Notes: generated by a model from the letters alone, not told the origin. A DNA stretch of 64,000 bases from Parabacteroides sp900760525 (GCF_049860805.1 NZ_CP187555.1:4030001-4094000), one strand, 5' to 3'; positions 17,701 to 25,319 are shown, counted from the first letter of the stretch. Numbers and translations are program-made.

Positions 17701-18169
17701 CGGATACGTTCACACCGATCAGCGGTTCACCGTATTCGTCGGTGACCGTTCCGGTGATTTTCCTGGTCGATTGCATGACGGCGGGGTTTTCTGTTTTATC
17801 CCCTTTCATCAGCATGATGCTGTTTCCTTGCATGGCATAGACAATATCGGTGTTATTGAATATGTTTTGCAGGATGTCTGCAACAGATTGATTGGTTGCA
17901 TGCACAGAAACCTTACGAGTAAGGTCTACTTCGTTCTTATTAAAGATAAACAGGTAATCCGTCTGCTGTTCGATTTGATTGATCAGCGTCTGGATATTTA
18001 TGTTTTCGCCGTTGATGGAAACTTTGGCAACTTGCGAGCTGGCTTCCGTAGCGAATAGCCCCGTTATGAAAATGAAGAGAGATGCAAAGGTTATTTTCAT
18101 AATGCGCAATATATGTTTGTTAGTCATTTTTAATGGGATATAGAAATCCCTGTATAGATTATTTTTCAT
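14795..18169 (-). CDS. SusC-like TonB-dependent receptor with STN signalling domain
   Basis: 1124 residues, full length. After the signal region comes an STN (secretin/TonB) domain (about residues 50-130, VSINGENINIQTLINQIEQQ), a CarboxypepD_reg-like domain (about 138-215), the TonB plug (VVVGYGTQKK, ILKDAASSAIYGSRAANGV) and a 22-strand-type barrel. The STN domain marks a transducer that signals to the FecR/ECF sigma pair encoded just upstream. It imports an unidentified glycan with the SusD encoded 12 bp downstream, although that gene is interrupted. The start could also be the internal ATG MTNKHILRIM at residue 15. An antisense transcription unit overlaps its 5' end. Confidence 0.95.
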   Translation of the reverse strand: MKNNLYRDFYIPLKMTNKHILRIMKITFASLFIFITGLFATEASSQVAKVSINGENINIQTLINQIEQQTDYLFIFNKNEVDLTRKVSVHATNQSVADILQNIFNNTDIVYAMQGNSIMLMKGDKTENPAVMQSTRKITGTVTDEYGEPLIGVNVSVEGTSNGTITDGSGHFSISASQGETLVISYIGYATRHIKLGNSATIDIELREDTQALEEVVVVGYGTQKKINLSGSVASVKISDMAESRPITNLSNALAGAAAGVNVTSAKNRPGSDDATIKIRGVGTLNNADPLVIIDGVEGSLSNININDVDNISILKDAASSAIYGSRAANGVILVTTKTGHTGKMKLSYNGYVSFQSARKGILEPVSNYADYMEYINEGYDNANVAAPYTVTSIQEWRADGGQNPLKYPNTNWLDESFQTGVGSNHTVSMQGGSESIQFYGSLGYYDNPGIMENAGYQRYHALSNITANVTDWLKMGLNFSGYYGKSDPGSGEFGWAYATSPAMILKHDGKYGGMQDPQADVSESANNMLANLHSTRGDNITRNGKGRFFLTVNPIKDLSVTGSMVYEFTGNNQKVIPVFHDFWNFSNNTILVEGKGQSYIKQLNNRYERNFMDIVANYSHRFLEDRLGFGIMAGASQERYTEEKETTERKDLIDSSLSVMDAANGELSASGSKQVWAMRSYFGRINLDWENKYLAEFNLRSDGSSRFLQGNRYGWFPSGSVAWRISEEEFMKEYDWLDNLKIRASYGSLGNNSVGNYASRSTYSNATYVINGLAQTGWKIANLANPLLTWEKTNVTDIGLDFNVLNNRLNGTFDYFNKKTDGILIQLPIPSVHGTAKAATTNAAEVSNKGIELTLGWNDRIGDFSYGITMNYTHIKNTIDKFQGEDYSLDGYKYIKEGGSIGDMYMYETDRIIQSDADLKLVDDMIAANPKAFEALGRVPTKGDVLFKDLDHNGVIDTEDRTVAGNTNPTDYLGLNLYVAYKGIDLSISMDGAFGYQGYINENYFSTSVSKDHQLSKYVVENAWREGVTNAKYPRLSSQGIIATDNNNTTWMQNRDFWKIRNIQLGYTFPKLLTQKIFVQKLRVYGSLENFFTITGWKGIDPETDNLVYPTMRQAVVGINVEF
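18112..18119 (+). promoter_or_regulatory. -7 box for an RNA antisense to the susC start
   Basis: TATGTTTG on the plus strand is a perfect TAnnTTTG match lying inside the first codons of the minus-strand susC gene. A clear TTTG -33 element is not seen (TTTT at 18094-18097 is too close). No plus-strand protein gene follows; instead there is a terminator 113 bp on. Confidence 0.5.
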
Positions 18170-18267
18170 ACATTTATAGCCTTGTATTAGTTAATACTTA
18201 AGATAATTAAAATCCTGTCTGGTATTGACTTAGCCGGAGTGTGTTGGTAGCGCGTTCCGGCTTTTTT
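18125..18267 (+). ncRNA. Candidate cis-antisense small RNA opposite susC 5' end
   Basis: The RNA would start about 6 nt after the TATGTTTG box, cover the first about 45 nt of susC and its leader, and stop at a hairpin AGCCGGA (18232-18238) / TCCGGCT (18256-18262) followed by six T. The T-run is only on the plus strand, so the hairpin cannot be the terminator of the minus-strand FecR gene. Antisense RNAs placed between the anti-sigma and susC genes, such as DonS of Bacteroides fragilis, repress their utilisation loci. The layout here is the same; expression is inferred. Confidence 0.55.
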
Positions 18268-18324
18268 ATGTATTCTTTCCTTTCTCCATAGGCAGTATAG
18301 ATTTAAGATGTTAATGACTCTTGT

Positions 18325-19284
18325 TTATTTTATTATGATTGTACTTTCCTTGTCGTCCTTTTTCTCGTATTTGAATTTTGTCCTGAGCTGCAAGGTTTTC
18401 AGGACATGTTCCACCCCGTCGCTGGTCCGGAATTTGCCGCTGTAACGCTGGTTGAGGATCCGGGTATTTTGGATGATGATGTTGACATCGAAATAGAGTT
18501 GCAGCTTCTTGAACAGGTCTCCGATCGTGTTGTCGTCAAAACAGATCAGCCCTTCTTTCCAGAGGAAATAATTGTACTGGGTGATCGGGGAGGTCTTAAG
18601 CTGCCCGTGGTCCGTGTAGGCCTTTTTATTCGGCTCTAACAGGAGATTATCCCGGTGGTTGGCCGATTCGATCTGTACGGAGCCTTTCAGCAATGAGGTT
18701 TCGAAGATGGGATTTCCCTTATAGGCATGGACATTGAATTCCGTTCCTAAAACCTTTATATCGTATTGTTCCGTCTTGACGATGAACGGTTTGTTTTTGT
18801 TGTGGGTCACATTGAAATAGCCTTCTCCATCCAGTGTGACACTCCGGTTGCCGCCTTCGAAATGGCTGGGGAAAGTCAAGGTTGTTTTAGCATTCAGCCA
18901 GACTTTTGTGCTATCCGACAGCGTCAGTTCGGCACGCTGTCCGGCAGGAACATAGATCGTTTGCATAACGGCTTCCTGTCGGACAGTCTCCGGTTCTGCT
19001 TTGTTATATGTCGACACAACTGAAAAAGCGATGGCAAATATGGCGGCGATTTTCAGCACTTCCCGGCCGATTGCCCATAACGTCCACCGTTTCCGCCCCT
19101 CAGAAAGACTTTCTGAGGCAAAATGAGCCGGCTCATTTTGCCAGATCGTTATGTTATAGAGTTTGCGTAAGGCGAGATATTCTTTCATATTCTCCTTATC
19201 GGAATCTACCCAACGGGTAACAGCCTCTTTTTCTTCGGGGCTTGCTTCGCCGATAATGTATTTATGTAGTATATCCTTATCCAT
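18325..19284 (-). CDS. FecR-family anti-sigma factor
   Basis: 319 residues. An N-terminal cytoplasmic region (about 1-80, MDKDILHKYIIGEASPEEKEAVTRWV, typical for Bacteroidetes FecR proteins) is followed by a transmembrane helix near residues 86-103 (EVLKIAAIFAIAFSVV), a FecR domain (about 120-215: VPAGQRAELTLSDSTKVWLNAKTTLTFP) and a C-terminal DUF4974 domain (FDDNTIGDLFKKLQLYFDVNI). It passes the signal from the STN domain of the SusC receptor to the ECF sigma encoded 85 bp upstream. Confidence 0.95.
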   Translation of the reverse strand: MDKDILHKYIIGEASPEEKEAVTRWVDSDKENMKEYLALRKLYNITIWQNEPAHFASESLSEGRKRWTLWAIGREVLKIAAIFAIAFSVVSTYNKAEPETVRQEAVMQTIYVPAGQRAELTLSDSTKVWLNAKTTLTFPSHFEGGNRSVTLDGEGYFNVTHNKNKPFIVKTEQYDIKVLGTEFNVHAYKGNPIFETSLLKGSVQIESANHRDNLLLEPNKKAYTDHGQLKTSPITQYNYFLWKEGLICFDDNTIGDLFKKLQLYFDVNIIIQNTRILNQRYSGKFRTSDGVEHVLKTLQLRTKFKYEKKDDKESTIIIK

Positions 19285-19369
19285 AATTATTCTTCAGGGA
19301 GGTTGGTTTTTTCCACCTCTTATTAATAACACGATTCAGACGGGAACATCCCTAACCGGAAAATGAAGA

Positions 19370-19936
19370 TTATTCGGCTAAAAGTAAAAAACATAAAACG
19401 GGCAGATAGTCTTTCAGGCTTAAACGCAGCGGTTTGAGCGCTTTCGTTATATGATATTCCACGCCTTTGACCGATACACCCAGCTGTTCGGCAATCTCTT
19501 TGTTCGACTTGTTCTGGAAACGGCTCATGATGAAGATATGGCGCGTCTGTTCGGGCAAGGTAGCCAGTGTGTCTGTGATAATCTTTTTTACTTCTTCGGA
19601 AAATATTTCTTCAGGGTTGCATGCCTGCAAGGTGGAGATACGGATTTCCAATTCGCGCTGGTTCAGGCTGCTCATCGAATGGATGGCTTCTGCTTTGATA
19701 GCCTCGTGTTTGAGATGATCGAGCGATTTGTTTTTGAGGATTGTAAGCAGCAAAGCGTCGGTATAGTCCGTTCCTTTCTCTTTCTCTTTCAAGCTTTCCC
19801 ATAGCTTGATCAGTGCGTCGGATACGATGTCTTCGGCTACGGATTCATCATGTACAAACGATTTAGTGAACAAGAAGGCTTTCTTGTAGTATCGTGTGTA
19901 TAAGGTGTTAAAGCTATGTATTTCCTTATAAGACAT
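19370..19936 (-). CDS. ECF sigma-70 factor (Bacteroidetes, FecI-like)
   Basis: 188 residues. Region 2 at about 10-75 (FVHDESVAEDIVSDALIKLWESL), region 4 at about 120-175 (LPEQTRHIFIMSRFQNKSNKEIAEQLGVSVKGVEYHITKAL). The motif S-V-K-G-V-E-Y-H is typical of the sigma factors paired with FecR and SusC in this phylum. It probably turns on transcription of the susC-susD genes when the receptor binds its glycan. Confidence 0.95.
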   Translation of the reverse strand: MSYKEIHSFNTLYTRYYKKAFLFTKSFVHDESVAEDIVSDALIKLWESLKEKEKGTDYTDALLLTILKNKSLDHLKHEAIKAEAIHSMSSLNQRELEIRISTLQACNPEEIFSEEVKKIITDTLATLPEQTRHIFIMSRFQNKSNKEIAEQLGVSVKGVEYHITKALKPLRLSLKDYLPVLCFLLLAE

Positions 19937-19970
19937 TTATTTATATTTGTATTCCGTACGCTTCTGGTAG

Positions 19971-19978
19971 CAAATATA
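19971..19978 (-). promoter_or_regulatory. -7 promoter box of the ECF sigma gene
   Basis: On the minus strand the sequence reads TATATTTG, a perfect TAnnTTTG match 35 bp before the sigma-factor ATG. No TTTG element at standard spacing was found. Confidence 0.5.
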
Positions 19979-20129
19979 GATAAAAATATGAGATTGGAAC
20001 GAGAAGTAAGATGAAAAGCGACCCCGCCCTGGTTAAAATTCAATAGAGGTGTGTCGGCGATAAGTTGAGAAGGGATAAGATGGGCGGGGGCGCTTTCAAA
20101 TGTCTTTTTGAGTCGTAAAGTTCGGCGTA

Positions 20130-20375
20130 TTAGCCGGTGGCAAGCGGAGGGATAGTACTTGCCACGGCTGTTACACCTATAGAATTTCTTTCAGAAAAAG
20201 TAGCCCGAACCCCGTTCCCGGATGTTTTAGCGAACAGCGGTTCCCTGCTTTTCCCTTTCACCCACAGCGGTGTTTCTTCTTGTGATGAAGAGCTGCCTGT
20301 ACTCTCTCCCATACATCCGTGCAGGCAGCTAATCAACATCACAACAAAACATCTCTGCCCGAAAATTCTATACAT
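20130..20375 (-). pseudogene. Short lipoprotein, probably a truncated fimbrillin-family protein
   Basis: 81 residues from ATG 20375. A signal peptide ends in the lipobox LHGC, then Ser-rich sequence, then SGNGVRATFSERNSIGVTAV, which resembles the N-terminal strand pair of fimbrillin/Mfa-like lipoproteins (a TRAxF...GDxIGL pattern). The frame ends at a TAA at 20130, where relatives run for about 300 residues; beyond the stop the frame is open for about 28 codons more. It follows an intact fimbrillin-family gene by 25 bp. I read it as a decayed second subunit, but a genuine short lipoprotein is possible. Confidence 0.45.
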
Positions 20376-20400
20376 AACCAAACATAAAATAAAACTTACA

Positions 20401-21357
20401 CTACAGAATCATACTCTCCATACTACCTCCGACAGGAAGCCATTCGCTGCTGCTTACATCGTCGAGCGTGATGCCTTTACCGTCGAAAAGGAGGTTGTAT
20501 ATATATCTTTTTCCTTTTTCCCATTTCGTATGGGCGGGAATTTCATATTTGAACGTCTCTTTGTTAATCGTGAAGAGCACTTCCACATCTCCGTCGTCTT
20601 TGATGCGTGAGGTCGGGATCACCATCAGTTGTTGCTGTCCGTCCGGTATCTCTTTCAGCATCCGCGGACTGTCCAGCTTCAGGCGGGTGGAGGCATTCGT
20701 TCCGGCACATCCGCCGATGTTTCCGGTTCTAATATTCATCTTCCCCCTGAAGCATAGAGCCGTGCCGCCTGCTTTGTTCCCGATCTGGATCGCGTGGAGC
20801 AGGAAGCAACCTTCCGTTTCCGGTGCCATACGCAACTGGAAGTTCAGAAGCGAAAGCGCATGGTTCATATTTAAAAGAGCGATTGGCGAAATCTTGTTGA
20901 CCGCCCGTTGCCCGCTGGCCTGTGCCCCGTGCATGTAATCTTTCGTCAGGGAGGCATCCGGCGATATGCTGACCGGGATATTCTCCGGGTCGAAGTTTAC
21001 TTGCGACTGGTACGGATAATAGGCATAAACGATGACCGGCTCTTCGTGCAAATAGATCTCGGGAGACTGTCGCCAGTTCAGCCTGTTGTTCATCAGATAG
21101 GCCTCGGCCCGTACGTTTTTGTAATCCGGATTACTATCATAGAGGTTGCCGGTGCTTTCTGAGACGACATGCAACCCGATAACCGATCCTCTTGTAAATT
21201 CTTGCATAAAATTAGGAGACTTTGTTGTCAGCACCTTTGTTATTATTTTTAAAGGTCGTTCTTTCATGCCTAAATTATCAATGAGTTCCGGATCGTAGTC
21301 GTTTGTACAACTGAAAATACTAACCGACATCATTATAAATAGTAGTAATTTATTCAT
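20401..21357 (-). CDS. Fimbrillin-family (Mfa-like) lipoprotein
   Basis: 318 residues with a lipobox (SIFSC at residues 13-17). The body shows the fimbrillin_A/Mfa_like_1 pattern: FTRGSVIGLHVV near residue 55, YDSNPDYKNVRAEAY, a VIVYAYYPYQ strand, MNHALSLLNFQL (the conserved 'H-A-x-S-x-L-x-F' signature) near residue 165, and a closing GKRYIYNLLFDG strand. Such proteins are processed and polymerise into surface fimbriae or cap them. No anchor or usher genes adjoin, so it may be a stand-alone surface lipoprotein. Confidence 0.85.
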   Translation of the reverse strand: MNKLLLFIMMSVSIFSCTNDYDPELIDNLGMKERPLKIITKVLTTKSPNFMQEFTRGSVIGLHVVSESTGNLYDSNPDYKNVRAEAYLMNNRLNWRQSPEIYLHEEPVIVYAYYPYQSQVNFDPENIPVSISPDASLTKDYMHGAQASGQRAVNKISPIALLNMNHALSLLNFQLRMAPETEGCFLLHAIQIGNKAGGTALCFRGKMNIRTGNIGGCAGTNASTRLKLDSPRMLKEIPDGQQQLMVIPTSRIKDDGDVEVLFTINKETFKYEIPAHTKWEKGKRYIYNLLFDGKGITLDDVSSSEWLPVGGSMESMIL

Positions 21358-21429
21358 TCTTTGTATTATTTTTGTGAAATGATTACAGGTGCAAAGATCA
21401 GTCAGTTTGGGGAGGTAGAGGGTGCATTC

Positions 21430-21540
21430 GGTATAAAACCACGATGAAATCGTATAAAACCGCAGGGTGCAAATTGTCTACAGGCATCAAATTGTCTACT
21501 GATGGTTCAAATCAACTATTTAATGCTCCAATTTGTTTAC
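21430..21540. promoter_or_regulatory. Direct repeats between fimbrillin and araC-type genes
   Basis: CAAATTGTCTAC occurs at 21470-21481 and 21488-21499, and a variant CAATTTGTTTAC at 21529-21540. GTATAAAACC occurs twice just before (21431-21440 and 21452-21461). Direct repeats of this kind in a divergent gap beside an AraC-type gene are plausible operator half-sites. Confidence 0.4.
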
Positions 21541-21559
21541 TTGATACGAGGGATCTATT

Positions 21560-22684
21560 ATGTTGGACAAAATTCAGTTTTTATTGAGCTTACAGATTAT
21601 AGGGTTCTGTGTTTTCGGCGGAACTACCCTGCTACTCCGTGCCGATGATAACCGGGCGAAAAAGATATTGGGGTGGGGAATGTATTTGTGGGCTTTCCTG
21701 GCAATCGTGAGGTTGTCCGTCAACCTCTATTTGCATGAGCCGAAAGAAGCTTTTCATCCGGATATTCTGATTATGGGTGCGTTGGTGACGGCTACGCTTG
21801 CCTGTTATGTGATTGAAGTATTGCGCCCCGGCTATCTTACCTGCAAACGTTTCTTTCTATTTATCAGTCCGGTTATTTTCGGTGGGCTGGCTTACCTGAC
21901 GTATCGTCTGTCGGGGGGTGAAATACATACCTACTATTCGATGCGGGAAGTTTTCGAATACTTTAATATGGATGTCTTGCTCCGTATGACGGTCTTCGTG
22001 CTGACCTTGTTTTATATGGTACTGCCCGTCTATCTGATAGCACGGTACAGCAAAGATTTCAATGTTTTCCTGGCCGAGAATGTATCCGATCCCGAAGAAT
22101 ATGATTTGGAATGGTTAAAGAAAACCATGATAATTTTAATCGTCTTGTATGGCTTCTACCTTGTTTTATTGCTGACCAATACGCCTTTGATGTATGTGAT
22201 CGACAAGACGGTCCTGCTGTTTGCCTGGTATTATTTCTTTTATAAGGCGCTGTTCCTGAAGGTGGTCGTACTGGAACATTCTTTTGAAAGCGGATGGGAT
22301 CTGCCCTATCAGGAAGAGGAGGATGGCAATGATGATGACGAACACCGGATTCTCAGCAAACGCTATGCGGAGGAGGTGGATGCATGGTTTGAAAGAGAAA
22401 AACCGTATCTTCGCGATGATTTACGCCTGACGGACTTGCAACGGGTCTTCCCTATCAGCCGTTCTTACCTTTCCCAACTGTTTAACCGGGAGCTGGGACA
22501 ATCGTTTTCCGATTATGTCAACCAGTTCCGGATCGAGGAAAGCAAACGCCTGATGGATGCCGAACCGAATGCCAGCATACAGGAGGTTGCCGAACGTTCC
22601 GGATTCCATTCGATCAGTACGTTCCGGCGGGCTTTCCAGAAATGCACGGGCACGATTCCGTCGGAGTATAAGAATAGCAAGTAA
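21560..22684 (+). CDS. Membrane-anchored AraC-family transcription regulator
   Basis: 374 residues. The N-terminal 240 residues hold about six to seven hydrophobic helices (for example LSLQIIGFCVFGGTTLLL and MTVFVLTLFYMVLPVYLI). An acidic linker follows (EEEDGNDDDEH) and then a C-terminal AraC/XylS DNA-binding domain with two helix-turn-helices (about 275-372: PISRSYLSQLFNRELGQSFSDYV and SIQEVAERSGFHSISTFRRAFQK). It may sense a membrane or outside signal and act on the divergent fimbrillin gene or on the acyltransferase 24 bp downstream. The gene-regulator link is inferred. Confidence 0.9.
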   Translation: MLDKIQFLLSLQIIGFCVFGGTTLLLRADDNRAKKILGWGMYLWAFLAIVRLSVNLYLHEPKEAFHPDILIMGALVTATLACYVIEVLRPGYLTCKRFFLFISPVIFGGLAYLTYRLSGGEIHTYYSMREVFEYFNMDVLLRMTVFVLTLFYMVLPVYLIARYSKDFNVFLAENVSDPEEYDLEWLKKTMIILIVLYGFYLVLLLTNTPLMYVIDKTVLLFAWYYFFYKALFLKVVVLEHSFESGWDLPYQEEEDGNDDDEHRILSKRYAEEVDAWFEREKPYLRDDLRLTDLQRVFPISRSYLSQLFNRELGQSFSDYVNQFRIEESKRLMDAEPNASIQEVAERSGFHSISTFRRAFQKCTGTIPSEYKNSK

Positions 22685-22708
22685 ACACATAACGATCTTT
22701 ATTCTGCC

Positions 22709-23851
22709 ATGAACACTGTTCAAACTACCACTGCCAGGCCGCATATCGTCTGGCTGGATGTCCTTCGTCTTGTCGCAATCCTGATGGTGATTGCCATTCA
22801 TTGCACCGACCCGTTCAACGCTTCGCCCGAGTCGCGTGCCGATCCGGAGTTTAATTTCTGGGGTTCCATCTACGGCTCCATGCTGCGTGCCAGTGTGCCG
22901 TTGTTTGTGATGATGACCGGATTTCTTTTGCTGCCTGTCAGGCAGGAGGCTTCCGTCTTTTATAAGAAACGCATTCCGCGTGTGCTATTCCCCTTCCTGA
23001 TTTGGTCTGTCCTGTTCGATCTGGCGCCCTGGTTTATCCAGTGGGTGGGAGGAAGCCCGGAGTTGGTGACGGACTTTTTCCCCTGGGAACCTAACCCTTC
23101 GGCTTCGTTTACGGAAGCGTTGAAGACCATTGCCTTGATACCTGTAACCTTTACGGTTTATGCGACGCCGATGTGGTATATCTATGTGCTGATCGGGCTT
23201 TATCTGTATATGCCGGTCTTCTCCGCCTGGGTGGAAAAGGCATCGGACAAGGCGAAGCGTATGTTTCTGGCACTGTGGTTCGTTTCGTTGTTCATCCCTT
23301 ATCTGACGGAGTTTGTCTCGCGTTATCAGTTCGGAACCTGCTCGTGGAATTCATTCGGGCTGTTTTACTATTTTGCCGGTTTCAACGGGTATTTGCTTTT
23401 GGGGCATTATCTGGGAAAAGGGACCGGCTGGTCGCTCGGCAAGACTTTTTCGGTGACGGTTCCGCTGTTTCTGGCAGGCTATTTTATTACATTGGCCGGC
23501 TTTCGCTATATGACATCCGATCCGAATGTGAGCGAAGAGGGGATGGAGTTGTTCTTTACTTATTGTTCGCCTAACGCGTTATTGATGACGGCAGCCGTTT
23601 TCCTATTGGTACAGAAGGTACGGATCGCTTCGCCTGTCATTTGCCGTGCCCTTGCCAATTTGACTAAATGCGGCTTCGGCTTGTATTGCGTGCATTATTT
23701 CTTTGTCGGCCCTTCCTATATGTTTGCGCAATGGATCGGGACGCCCATCCCGGCACTTGTCCCTGTCTCTACCGTCCTGACTTTTGTCTGCGCCTGGTCG
23801 TTTACCTATCTGGTAAGCAAGTTGCCGCATGCGAAGTATATTATCGGGTAA
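22709..23851 (+). CDS. Acyltransferase 3 family membrane protein
   Basis: 380 residues, about ten transmembrane helices. The start WLDVLRLVAILMVIAIHCTDPF carries the R and H pattern of the family (catalytic histidine near residue 30). These enzymes move acetyl, succinyl or similar groups onto exported glycans or lipids. It follows the AraC-type gene by 24 bp, so they are probably co-transcribed. The acceptor is unknown. Confidence 0.9.
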   Translation: MNTVQTTTARPHIVWLDVLRLVAILMVIAIHCTDPFNASPESRADPEFNFWGSIYGSMLRASVPLFVMMTGFLLLPVRQEASVFYKKRIPRVLFPFLIWSVLFDLAPWFIQWVGGSPELVTDFFPWEPNPSASFTEALKTIALIPVTFTVYATPMWYIYVLIGLYLYMPVFSAWVEKASDKAKRMFLALWFVSLFIPYLTEFVSRYQFGTCSWNSFGLFYYFAGFNGYLLLGHYLGKGTGWSLGKTFSVTVPLFLAGYFITLAGFRYMTSDPNVSEEGMELFFTYCSPNALLMTAAVFLLVQKVRIASPVICRALANLTKCGFGLYCVHYFFVGPSYMFAQWIGTPIPALVPVSTVLTFVCAWSFTYLVSKLPHAKYIIG

Positions 23852-23930
23852 GGCGGTTGTTCTTGTACGGCTGTTTGTGCAAATGATGTTAAATAGGTGT
23901 CTGAAGTGAGCAACATATCTATATTAGCTC

Positions 23931-23938
23931 TACTTTTG
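23931..23938 (+). promoter_or_regulatory. -7 promoter box of a small stand-alone gene
   Basis: TACTTTTG matches TAnnTTTG and lies 77 bp before a 26-codon ORF. No TTTG at ideal spacing is seen. Confidence 0.55.
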
Positions 23939-24014
23939 TGTTGTAAAACATAATTCTGCGGTTAAGAAGCAGAGCCGTTTTGTACAAGTCGTTTTAAACA
24001 AAAAGAGAGAAGCT

Positions 24015-24095
24015 ATGAAGAAGGTTTTTAGAAAATGCCTCAGATACCTTGAAATATTAGGTGAATATGGAATGCAGAAATATGGTGTGAAATAA
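24015..24095 (+). CDS. 26-residue small protein in its own transcription unit
   Basis: ATG at 24015 follows a purine-rich AAAAAGAGAGAAGCT leader. The product is 26 residues, starting MKKVFRKCLRYLEILGEYGM and ending QKYGVK: basic at the start, with an amphipathic helix pattern. It has a promoter box 77 bp upstream and a strong terminator 24 bp downstream, so the unit is compact and complete. I do not recognise a family. It could be a small membrane-surface peptide, or the transcript may act as an sRNA with the ORF incidental. Confidence 0.55.
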   Translation: MKKVFRKCLRYLEILGEYGMQKYGVK

Positions 24096-24118
24096 TAAGA
24101 GGTAAATGTGTGTCTGAT

Positions 24119-24150
24119 AAGGAATGTCGATTTGACATTCCTTTTTTATT
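24119..24150 (+). terminator. Strong intrinsic terminator of the small gene
   Basis: AAGGAATGTC (24119-24128) and GACATTCCTT (24134-24143) form a perfect 10-bp stem with a 5-nt loop, followed by a T-run. Confidence 0.9.
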
Positions 24151-24168
24151 TCTTGAGGATAGCGCACA

Positions 24169-24585
24169 TCAATACAATAGTAATTCTCTTAATGCCCAAA
24201 AACGCAGTTGTATTTCCATTAAGATAAGGTGGAAAAACTCTTGCCGGTAAACAGATATCTGTTTACGGGTGGAACTGTGGCGGGAAAGCATGCAAATCTT
24301 ACCGTTGAAGAGGAAAAGCATCAGCACGCCGTTCCGGCAAACCGAAATACAGGCTACCTGGTCCGAATCGATCGATACGGATGTATCTTTGGAGGAAAGG
24401 GGCGGAAGGATAATGCCATGGTCCGTAAGTTCTATCCTGTGAATTGCCATGTAAGGGCGAAGTTCCCAGAAGAGATCGGCCGTATGGATAGGAGCCATAT
24501 TCCTTTCCAAAAGAGCATTTATCTGCCGTTTGAGCTTTGTAATCATAAAAAGATCCTTCATTTTATCGGGCTTTTTCACATTCAA
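24169..24585 (-). CDS. Hypothetical protein, 138 residues
   Basis: I do not recognise a family. The frame starts MNVKKPDKMKDLFMITKLKR and has a sheet-rich middle (HRIELTDHGIILPPL, VACISVCRNGVLMLFLFNGKI) and an amphipathic C-terminus. There is no signal peptide. The opposite strand has a competing frame of similar length, but the minus-strand product has the more natural composition. An alternative start is the ATG at residue 9 or 14. It stands alone, convergent with the small gene. Confidence 0.5.
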   Translation of the reverse strand: MNVKKPDKMKDLFMITKLKRQINALLERNMAPIHTADLFWELRPYMAIHRIELTDHGIILPPLSSKDTSVSIDSDQVACISVCRNGVLMLFLFNGKICMLSRHSSTRKQISVYRQEFFHLILMEIQLRFWALRELLLY

Positions 24586-25319
24586 CAGTTCCCGATTGAA
24601 CGTATTATAAAAAAGAAGCGTGAGAACTGTTGATATACCAATCTGAGGCTCTGGACGGCCCTCGCAGTGATATACACAACAGCACCACGCCCTTTATTTG
24701 AAATACACAAACATGATTGCATCACATTTGTAATGTGTATACACAAATAGAAGGACGTTGACGTCGTGTCTATTCACTACGATGAAATGGTCCAGATTCC
24801 AGATTGAATAGTATCTTTAAACGCCTACGTTTTCAAAAACAAAAATACTGGCAACGCTTTGCCATCTATATACGAAACAAATATAGGAATATTTTAGAAT
24901 AATTGTATGATCGGTTTATTTTAATCTTGAGCAACCATATCAAAATCTCATTTTGGAACCGGTCCCTTCGGTATGACTTGCTGTGAACCCCCGGAGGACG
25001 GCTGCATGAATGGGCGCGGAGACGCTTGTCTTCCAAAATTCATTTTGCTTCACAGAATTCACAGCAACTGGCATATATTCAGCAAGTTGCAGCGATGTGA
25101 AGGTGAATGCTATAAAAATAAAAGGCTTTAATAAAGATGTATAGATAGGCTGGGAGCCATAAAATATAGTCCTAAGGCTATAAAATATACCCTTAAGGCT
25201 ATCCGTGAAAAGGTGCCGACCTTTTCCGGGAAAAGCATGCACCTTTTGCCGGAAAAGCATGCACCTTTTGCCGGTAAATCATCATTTATCAGGATACAGC
25301 CGGAGTTGCGTAACACCTT
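24586..25319. other. 734-bp intergenic region
   Basis: I see no reliable gene. Minus-strand frames at 24940-25316 run through a tandem array (25156-25284) and have odd composition. Between 24690 and 24760 there are several ACACAAA/TTTGT-type short inverted matches without a clear hairpin. Confidence 0.5.
25156..25284. repeat. Adjacent tandem arrays of 21 and 22 bp
   Basis: Two 21-bp units (25156-25176, 25177-25197; GCYATAAAATATA core) and a degenerate third are followed by three 22-bp units (25219-25240, 25241-25262, 25263-25284; ACCTTTTGCCGGAAAAGCAT core). The array ends about 35 bp from the stop of the TolB-like gene. Confidence 0.7.

Noticed and set aside
24229..24633. 134-codon plus-strand frame opposite the hypothetical 24169-24585 gene
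   Set aside because: It starts in the coding region of the opposite frame, and its composition is less protein-like. The choice is not certain.
24940..25316. Two minus-strand frames of 62 and 106 codons
   Set aside because: They cross the 21/22-bp arrays and have repeat-derived composition. The part before the arrays (about 24940-25125) has some protein-like character, but not enough to call a gene.
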